Assembly: GCA_002394185.1 (NCBI GenBank)
Contig: DGTB01000142.1
Span: 1-14,941 of the forward strand
Length of the DNA stretch: 14,941 nt
Direction: 5' to 3'
Origin: Bacteroidales bacterium UBA4347
GTDB lineage: Bacteria; Bacteroidota; Bacteroidia; Bacteroidales; P3
Shown: piece after piece, positions 7,534 to 12,542 of the stretch
How positions within the stretch are numbered: position 1 is the first letter of the stretch
How the letters are laid out: every line of letters begins with the position of its first letter
Notes under the pieces: generated by a model
The model's input: only the letters and a program-made list of their open reading frames with translations
What the model was told of the DNA's origin: nothing
Database searches by the model: none
Program-made: the position numbers and the translations under genes

Positions 7534-8385
7534 CTATGAACTGACCTCCACGGTGCGGTGCTGGCGGCGGTAGGCGGCGGGGGCGAGGCCGAGGTGGTGG
7601 CGGACATAGGTGCCGAAGGCCGACGTGTTGGGGAAGCCCATGTCCGAGGCTATCTCCTTGAGCGGACGGTTGGTGTAGCGCAGCTGGTGGACGATGGCCT
7701 GCAGGGTGAAGATGTCGAGCCACTCGGTGGGCGTCATGCCGCTGTTCTCCTTCACCACATGGGCCAGATACTTGGGCGAGACGCACAGCTGCTGCGCCAT
7801 GTCGCCCACATTGCGCAGGTGCCCGCGTCCCTTTTCGGCCATGTCAATGAAGGCGACGAAGAGCGCGCTCCACGGCCGCGTGGCATCCATGCCGTCGACC
7901 ACAAGGTTCAGTATCTCATACACATAGCTGTCGGCCAGCATCGACAGCACCTCCTGGCTGTAGGGCCGCTGGCCGGCGGCAAGGAGTATCTGCGTCAGCT
8001 GCAGATACGACTCGGCAATGCGCTGCCCCTCCGCCGAGAGGCGCGTCACCGGCGCGCTGCGCAGCCACTGCAACAGGTCGGCCGCACGGTGGTGCAGCGT
8101 GGTGCGGTAAAGCTCGGCACGCGAGACATAGACCACCGACACGCGGCAACGCGCAAGGTCGGCCTCGGCAAGGAGGCTGGAGGGGGTGATGAACAGCAGG
8201 TCGCCCGCGGCGAAGCTTCGCCGATTGTCGTTCAGCAACACCGAGGCCTCGCCTTCGTGGCACCACACCACGGCACCCACATCGAGGCGCGCCGGGAGGT
8301 CGGGCAGGCGGTCGCCAAGCACCAGACGCCCATGGCTGACCTCAGTGCCGAAAGTGGTGAAATTGGTTTCGTCGATGATAGTCAT
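7534..8385 (-). CDS. AraC-family transcriptional regulator
   Basis: 283 residues. The C-terminal part (about 185-277) is a full AraC/XylS double helix-turn-helix: the first helix pair lies around VGDMAQQLCVSPKYLAHVVKE, and the second contains LKEIASDMGFPNTSAFGTYVR followed by HHLGLAPAAYRRQ. The N-terminal part (about 1-110) looks like a small beta-rich cupin sensor (VGAVVWCHEGEASVLL, then RSFAAGDLLFI). It should bind DNA and respond to a small ligand that cannot be named. It lies 39 bases downstream of the CDP-alcohol phosphatidyltransferase gene on the same strand, with no obvious promoter in the gap, so cotranscription is likely. The target could be its own operon or the divergent deaminase gene. 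Confidence 0.92.
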   Translation of the reverse strand: MTIIDETNFTTFGTEVSHGRLVLGDRLPDLPARLDVGAVVWCHEGEASVLLNDNRRSFAAGDLLFITPSSLLAEADLARCRVSVVYVSRAELYRTTLHHRAADLLQWLRSAPVTRLSAEGQRIAESYLQLTQILLAAGQRPYSQEVLSMLADSYVYEILNLVVDGMDATRPWSALFVAFIDMAEKGRGHLRNVGDMAQQLCVSPKYLAHVVKENSGMTPTEWLDIFTLQAIVHQLRYTNRPLKEIASDMGFPNTSAFGTYVRHHLGLAPAAYRRQHRTVEVSS

Positions 8386-8424
8386 GGATAGTATAACGCT
8401 AAGGGGGCGGAAAATATTGTGCGG

Positions 8425-9111
8425 CTACTTCCGGGGCGGGTCGATGGCGGCATAGTGGCGCGCGTCGGCGAAGACGGTAACCAGGTAGATGAGCGCCAGG
8501 ACGGCTATCAGTCCCATGGCCACCAGGTCGAGCGTGGAGAAGGGATGGCCGCAAAGCTCCAGCGAGAAACTCAGCAGGCCGGGGAAGAAAACAAGCAGCG
8601 CGTTGACCACAATGATAATCAACCGGAACTCGGTGGGCCCCAACTTGGCGTACGTCAGCCGGAACTCACTCTTGAGGTGGGCGTTGATACTGACATTGAC
8701 GGTCAGGAAAAGATACAAAATGAACACCGCAAGGGCGAGGTTCAAATCCACCAGCGGCGACAGGCCGGCACCGACGAACATGAAGGCCTCGTTGACACAG
8801 TCCACCGTGTGGTCGAGGTAGTAGCCGTAGAGGGGCCGCTGGCGGTTGCGCACACGTGCCAGGGTGCCGTCGAGCGAGTCGCCGTACCAGTTGAGCACCA
8901 ATCCCGCCGAACTCAGCCACAGCCAGCCAATGCCGTAGTGCGTGAGGGCGAACCCCAGGCCGGTGAGGAACGCTCCGAGGACACCCACCACCGTGAGCAT
9001 GTCGGAGGTAACCCACTGCGGCTGCCGCCCGGCAAGCCACACCAAAGCTTTCTTCTCCATCCCGTTGAGGAAAGAGGTCTGTATGCGCAACGACTGCTTG
9101 ACTTCGCTCAT
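8425..9111 (-). CDS. CDP-alcohol phosphatidyltransferase family membrane enzyme
   Basis: These enzymes transfer a phosphatidyl or similar group from a CDP-linked donor to an alcohol in the inner membrane. The 228-residue protein has the full metal-binding signature: DSLDGTLAR (Asp78, Asp81), then G, then Asp100 and Asp104 in YYLDHTVD, plus several hydrophobic helices. The acceptor is not evident. The N-terminus (EKKALVWLAGRQPQWVTSDMLT) differs from PgsA and PssA as I remember them and is more like uncharacterised members; inositol phosphate or sphingolipid head-group synthesis is possible in this phylum. I chose the ATG at 9111 over 9129 because AAGGGA stands six bases upstream of it, but 9129 remains possible. 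The AraC gene follows on the same strand. Confidence 0.9.
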   Translation of the reverse strand: MSEVKQSLRIQTSFLNGMEKKALVWLAGRQPQWVTSDMLTVVGVLGAFLTGLGFALTHYGIGWLWLSSAGLVLNWYGDSLDGTLARVRNRQRPLYGYYLDHTVDCVNEAFMFVGAGLSPLVDLNLALAVFILYLFLTVNVSINAHLKSEFRLTYAKLGPTEFRLIIIVVNALLVFFPGLLSFSLELCGHPFSTLDLVAMGLIAVLALIYLVTVFADARHYAAIDPPRK

Positions 9112-9301
9112 ATCGTTTCCCTTTATCATTTAAACATTCCCCCGACAAACGCAAAGTGCCGCCGTTTTATTGCACACACCTTACCTTTTGAACATAAATG
9201 AAGACGTATGCAAAACCCGCCGCCGGACAAAAAGAAGGCATATTGCAATGTGGCACACAATATTTTCGGCAAAACGGCGTTACACACGAAAACCAAAGAC
9301 T

Positions 9302-10330
9302 ATGATCACCATCGGAATAACAGGCACCCTCGGTGCGGGCAAAGGCACCATAGTGGACTATCTGGTAAAGAACCGCGGCTTCGTGCACTACAGCGTGCGC
9401 GCCTTCCTGACGGAGGAAATCAAGCGCCGCGGCCTCGAAGTGAACCGCGACACGATGACCCTCGTGGGCAACGACCTGCGGGCGCAGCACACGCCGTCGT
9501 GGATCGTCGAACAGCTCTACCAGCAGGCCTCGGCCTCGGGGTGCAACTGCATCATCGAGAGCATCCGCACCCCCGGCGAAGTGGAGGCCCTGCGCGGCAA
9601 ACCCAGCTTCTACCTCTTCGCCGTCGACGCCGACCCGCGCGTGCGCTACGACCGCGCCGTGCTGCGCGGCAGCGAGACCGACCACATAGACTACGACACC
9701 TTCATCAGCAACGAGCAGCGCGAGATGGACAATGCCGACCCCAACAAGCAGAACCTCAAATACTGCATCGAGCACGCCGACTTCCGTTTCGACAACGGCG
9801 GCACCATCGACCAGCTCAACGCCCAGGTGGAGCAGGTGCTGTCCCAGATCACCTACCGCCGCCCCTCGTGGGACGAATACTTCATGGAGCTGGCCAACAC
9901 CGCCTCCAAGCGCGCCACCTGCGACCGCGGCCGCAGCGGCTGTGTGATAGTGAAAGACAGGCAGTTGCTTGTCACCGGCTACGTGGGCTCCCCCAGCGGC
10001 CTGCCCCATTGCGACGAGGTGGGACACCTCTTCCGCCAGACCATCGACGCCGACGGCCACATCTCCACCCACTGCGTCCGCACCGTGCATGCCGAACAGA
10101 ACGCCATCTGCCAGGCCGCCCGCCGCGGCATAGCCCTCGACGGCGCCACCCTCTACTGCCGCATGACCCCCTGCCGCACCTGCGCCATGCTCATCATCAA
10201 CTGCGGCATCAAGCGCGTCGTCTGCGAACGAAAATACCACGCCGGAGCCGAAAGCGAAGAGCTCTTCCGCCAGGCAGGTGTGCAGTTGGAATTCTTCCAC
10301 GACGAGGTGCAACAGTACGCCAACCAATAA
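9302..10330 (+). CDS. P-loop kinase-like domain fused to dCMP deaminase
   Basis: 342 residues in two domains. The N-terminal part (1-180) is a nucleotide-kinase-type P-loop NTPase: Walker A GTLGAGKGT (8-16, Lys14) and a segment IIESIRTPGEVEALR that recalls dephospho-CoA-kinase-like and UPF0200 proteins. The C-terminal part (about 186-342) is a zinc dCMP deaminase: catalytic HAE (His263, Glu265) and PCRTC (Cys291, Cys294), with extra Cys and His residues in GLPHCDEVGH. It should convert dCMP to dUMP for thymidylate synthesis. The same domain pair occurs in yeast Dcd1 and in bacterial AvcD antiviral deaminases, so a phage-defence role is an alternative. I chose the ATG at 9302 because the P-loop fold begins right there; longer in-frame starts add only basic, unstructured residues. 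It is divergent from the phosphatidyltransferase gene. Confidence 0.9.
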   Translation: MITIGITGTLGAGKGTIVDYLVKNRGFVHYSVRAFLTEEIKRRGLEVNRDTMTLVGNDLRAQHTPSWIVEQLYQQASASGCNCIIESIRTPGEVEALRGKPSFYLFAVDADPRVRYDRAVLRGSETDHIDYDTFISNEQREMDNADPNKQNLKYCIEHADFRFDNGGTIDQLNAQVEQVLSQITYRRPSWDEYFMELANTASKRATCDRGRSGCVIVKDRQLLVTGYVGSPSGLPHCDEVGHLFRQTIDADGHISTHCVRTVHAEQNAICQAARRGIALDGATLYCRMTPCRTCAMLIINCGIKRVVCERKYHAGAESEELFRQAGVQLEFFHDEVQQYANQ

Positions 10331-10418
10331 TCACTCTCTCCCATGGCCGCCTGTGTTGCAAAAGGAGTGCAATCTTTGACAAAAAGTCGGGGACAACCCT
10401 TTTTTCAAAAAAAATGTA

Positions 10419-10426
10419 TACTTTTG
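10419..10426 (+). promoter_or_regulatory. Candidate -7 element for the second AraC gene
   Basis: TACTTTTG matches the Bacteroidota -7 consensus TAnnTTTG. No TTTG occurs at the right spacing upstream (the nearest, at 10375-10378, is 40 bases away), so the promoter would be weak or activator-dependent. An inverted repeat TTGCA-N7-TGCAA lies at 10356-10372 and could be an operator. Confidence 0.4.
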
Positions 10427-10459
10427 CACCCGAAATCATAGAAACATACACAACGCGCC

Positions 10460-11302
10460 ATGAAAACCTCAAGAGACCACATCATGACACAACCCGGCCG
10501 AATCGCCGAAGCCGGAATCACAGTGGCCGATGTAACAGGATTGCCTGTATACGGAGAAATGTATATATCTCCCAACTACCGTATTGTCCTATGCCACCAA
10601 GGGCATCTCGATATGGAATACGACAGCCAACACGTAACATTCAACTCCCACAACCTGGCGATAATCTATCCTCACCACGCCATCTTCGGCCATAGCGCCA
10701 GCCCGGACTATCAAGCCACAGTAGTCATTGTATCGGCCGAAACATTCAAAACCATCTGCAACCACATTGCCCTTAACGAACGTTTTGCCGACAATCAAAG
10801 CTCAAAACTGCAACTATCCGAAAGCCAATCCAATGTTATCCTGGCCCAAATGAGAGCCATGCAGGCCATCGACAGGATGGACACGCCCCACCGCATCAAA
10901 ATGCTGCAAGCGTCGCTATTATCCCTGCTGGAGATGGTCAACGTGTTCCGCGACAACGAAAACGGAGTCAAACTGAACAAAAACAACAAAAGACTGAGCA
11001 ACCGATTCAACGAAGCCGTCTCCGACAACTTCCCCCCGCACCGCGACGTGGCCTTCTATGCCAACATGTTCTGCCTGAGCCCCAAGTATTTCAGCTTCAG
11101 AATACAGGAAGAAACCGGCCACAGTGCCAGCTACTGGCTGCAGCAATATGTCGTGGCCAAAGCCAAGATGCTCATGCGCAACCATGCCGACGCCACCCTC
11201 AAACAGATTGCCGACATGCTCGGATTTCCCGAACAATCGTCCTTCAGCCGCTACTTCAAACGCGAGACGGGCATGTCGCCCGATACCTGGCGCCGACAGT
11301 AG
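10460..11302 (+). CDS. AraC-family transcriptional regulator upstream of polysaccharide export genes
   Basis: 280 residues. The C-terminal part (about 182-280) is an AraC-type DNA-binding domain: FCLSPKYFSFRIQEETG is in the first helix-turn-helix, and LKQIADMLGFPEQSSFSRYF followed by KRETGMSPDTWRRQ forms the second and the closing motif. The N-terminal part (about 15-100) looks like a cupin-like sensor with several His residues (HHAIFGHS). The coding sequence looks less GC-rich than its neighbours. An in-frame ATG at 10484 is an alternative start; 10460 is used because it lies closest to the -7 element. The next gene downstream, after 374 bases on the same strand, begins the Wza/Wzc export operon, which makes that operon a natural target. 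It is not closely similar to the AraC regulator at 7534. Confidence 0.92.
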   Translation: MKTSRDHIMTQPGRIAEAGITVADVTGLPVYGEMYISPNYRIVLCHQGHLDMEYDSQHVTFNSHNLAIIYPHHAIFGHSASPDYQATVVIVSAETFKTICNHIALNERFADNQSSKLQLSESQSNVILAQMRAMQAIDRMDTPHRIKMLQASLLSLLEMVNVFRDNENGVKLNKNNKRLSNRFNEAVSDNFPPHRDVAFYANMFCLSPKYFSFRIQEETGHSASYWLQQYVVAKAKMLMRNHADATLKQIADMLGFPEQSSFSRYFKRETGMSPDTWRRQ

Positions 11303-11335
11303 TCGCACGATGTCACATTTTTCGGTTTTTCATCT

Positions 11336-11420
11336 CCCCCCTCCCACCCTGTCATCTCCTACCGTGGTAGGAGTTGGTAAGGAGTTGGTAAGGACATGGT
11401 AGGGAGATGGTAAGTAGGTA
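11336..11420 (+). repeat. Intergenic hairpin repeat, copy 2
   Basis: This is the second copy of the element at 1521-1622, in the same orientation. Its centre is a perfect 8-bp hairpin (11356-11363 with 11366-11373, two-base loop), followed by G-rich units of 10-11 bases close to GGTAAGGAGTT. It starts 34 bases after the AraC stop. Here it could serve as a transcript end, but copy 1 does not sit downstream of any gene. Confidence 0.75.
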
Positions 11421-11482
11421 ATGCCTACTGAAGGCCAGTTTGTTAACGATTCCAAAAGCGTTTTTGGGGACGCAGAATCGGC

Positions 11483-11508
11483 TTTGGTTAATTTTGGTTA
11501 AATCCAAA
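11483..11508 (+). promoter_or_regulatory. Tandem 10-bp repeats, possible AraC-type operator
   Basis: TTTGGTTAAT (11483-11492) and TTTGGTTAAA (11493-11502) are direct repeats spaced exactly one helical turn. The second overlaps an inverted repeat TTTGG-N6-CCAAA (11493-11508). The site lies about 60-85 bases above the -33 element of the export promoter, a usual place for an activator of the AraC type. The binding role is inferred from spacing and position only. Confidence 0.4.
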
Positions 11509-11569
11509 TGTTAAATTTCTTTAAAACGAATCCTGAAGGAAGCGAATAAAGGAGGTTTTGATAAATAAA

Positions 11570-11601
11570 TTTCGCAGAACAAAAAATTTTGTGTATATTT
11601 G
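11570..11601 (+). promoter_or_regulatory. Bacteroidota promoter for the polysaccharide export operon
   Basis: TATATTTG at 11594-11601 matches the -7 consensus TAnnTTTG. TTTC at 11570-11573, with a 20-base spacer, is one base from the -33 TTTG. The transcript would start near 11607 and leave an A-rich leader of about 70 bases, which is inconsistent with an in-frame start at 11599. Confidence 0.6.
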
Positions 11602-11676
11602 CAATCGTATGGCCACATATGCGCTCAACGTATGAGGCTGATTATAAATAAGATAAGGAAAGAAAATAACTATATA

Positions 11677-12498
11677 ATGAAAAACAAATATACAAAAATC
11701 ACCCTGCTGGCAGCAGCCATTGGCATGCTGACGCTCGTCTCGTGCTCCCAAAGCCAGGAGCTTGCCTACTTCAAAGACGCCCCGCGCAACGTGGAATCGG
11801 ACCAGAGCGGTCAGTTCTCCAAAGGCATCCAGACCAACGACTTGCTCTACATCTACGTGGAGAGCCGCGCGCCCGAAGCCACCATCCGTTTCAACCAGGA
11901 GACGAACAAGGTGGCCGTCGACGGCGGTGTCGTGATGAACCCCGGCGGCAGCGCTGTGACCGGATACCTGGTCAACAACGAAGGCGACATCATCTTCCCC
12001 GTGCTGGGACGCATGCACGTAGAGGGCAAGACCCATGCGCAGCTGGCTGCCGAGATTGAGCAAAGACTTGTCAGCGAGGGCCATATCCTTGACGCCACGG
12101 TAACTGTGAAGTTGATGAACTTCAAGGTGAGCGTGCTCGGCGAGGTGACCAGACCCGGCCAGATCGAGGCCTCGGGCGAACGTCTGACCATTTTCGAGGC
12201 TCTCAGCATGGTGGGCGACCTGACCATCTACGGCCAGCGTGAAAACGTGACGGTGGTGCGCGAAGAAAACGGCACCCGCACCGTGGGAGAGATCGACCTC
12301 ACCTCGAAAGAGGTCTTCGACTCGCCCTACTACTACCTGCACCAGAACGACGTGGTCTACGTGGAGCCCAACATGAAGAAGAAGAAGTCCGCCGAACGCG
12401 ACCCCATGACCCTGAGCTACATTTCCAGCGTGGTGTCTATCGTGTCGGTGCTCACCTCGGCCTTCTACTATTACCTGCTGATCAAGCGAATGAATTAA
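11677..12498 (+). CDS. Wza-type polysaccharide export lipoprotein
   Basis: 273 residues. The signal peptide ends in a lipobox LVSC (Cys23). A polysaccharide export domain follows (about 48-145, from GIQTNDLLYIYV through EGDIIFPVLGRMHVEGKT), then a SLBB-type domain (about 148-235: FKVSVLGEVTRPGQIEASGERLTIFEALS). A hydrophobic C-terminal segment (about 245-268) is suited to cross the outer membrane, as the C-terminal helix of Wza does. The protein should form the outer-membrane exit channel for capsule or exopolysaccharide. The ATG at 11677 is preferred over 11599 because the promoter -7 element overlaps the latter and the signal peptide begins at the former. The tyrosine kinase gene follows after 44 bases and is its usual partner. 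Confidence 0.93.
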   Translation: MKNKYTKITLLAAAIGMLTLVSCSQSQELAYFKDAPRNVESDQSGQFSKGIQTNDLLYIYVESRAPEATIRFNQETNKVAVDGGVVMNPGGSAVTGYLVNNEGDIIFPVLGRMHVEGKTHAQLAAEIEQRLVSEGHILDATVTVKLMNFKVSVLGEVTRPGQIEASGERLTIFEALSMVGDLTIYGQRENVTVVREENGTRTVGEIDLTSKEVFDSPYYYLHQNDVVYVEPNMKKKKSAERDPMTLSYISSVVSIVSVLTSAFYYYLLIKRMN

Positions 12499-12542
12499 AC
12501 ACCTGAATAGAAGTCAAAAAAGAATAACTTTACGATTTGAAG

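Larger units (their letters stand above)
11303..11676. other. Regulatory intergenic region before the export operon, 374 bases
   Basis: The region holds the second copy of the intergenic repeat (11336-11420), AT-rich DNA with tandem TTTGGTTAA motifs (11483-11508), a promoter (11570-11601) and a leader of roughly 70 bases before the ATG at 11677. No strong hairpin plus T-run terminator is visible after the AraC stop. I see no small gene. Confidence 0.75.

Noticed and set aside
9160..9279. 9-base inverted repeat (9160-9168 and 9271-9279) in the divergent region before the deaminase gene, considered as part of an AvcI-like RNA or operator
   Set aside because: The arms are about 100 bases apart, short and GC-rich, with no further pairing seen; this is easily chance.
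9167..10327. Long minus-strand open frame (386 codons) almost exactly antisense to the deaminase gene
   Set aside because: It is rich in Val, Ala, Gly and His with no motif, while the plus strand encodes clear kinase and deaminase motifs. GC-rich codon use keeps the opposite strand open.
10400..10414. T-run followed by A-run after the deaminase gene, considered as a terminator
   Set aside because: The stem would be only A-T pairs with a one-base loop and no GC stem, and it overlaps the promoter region of the next gene.
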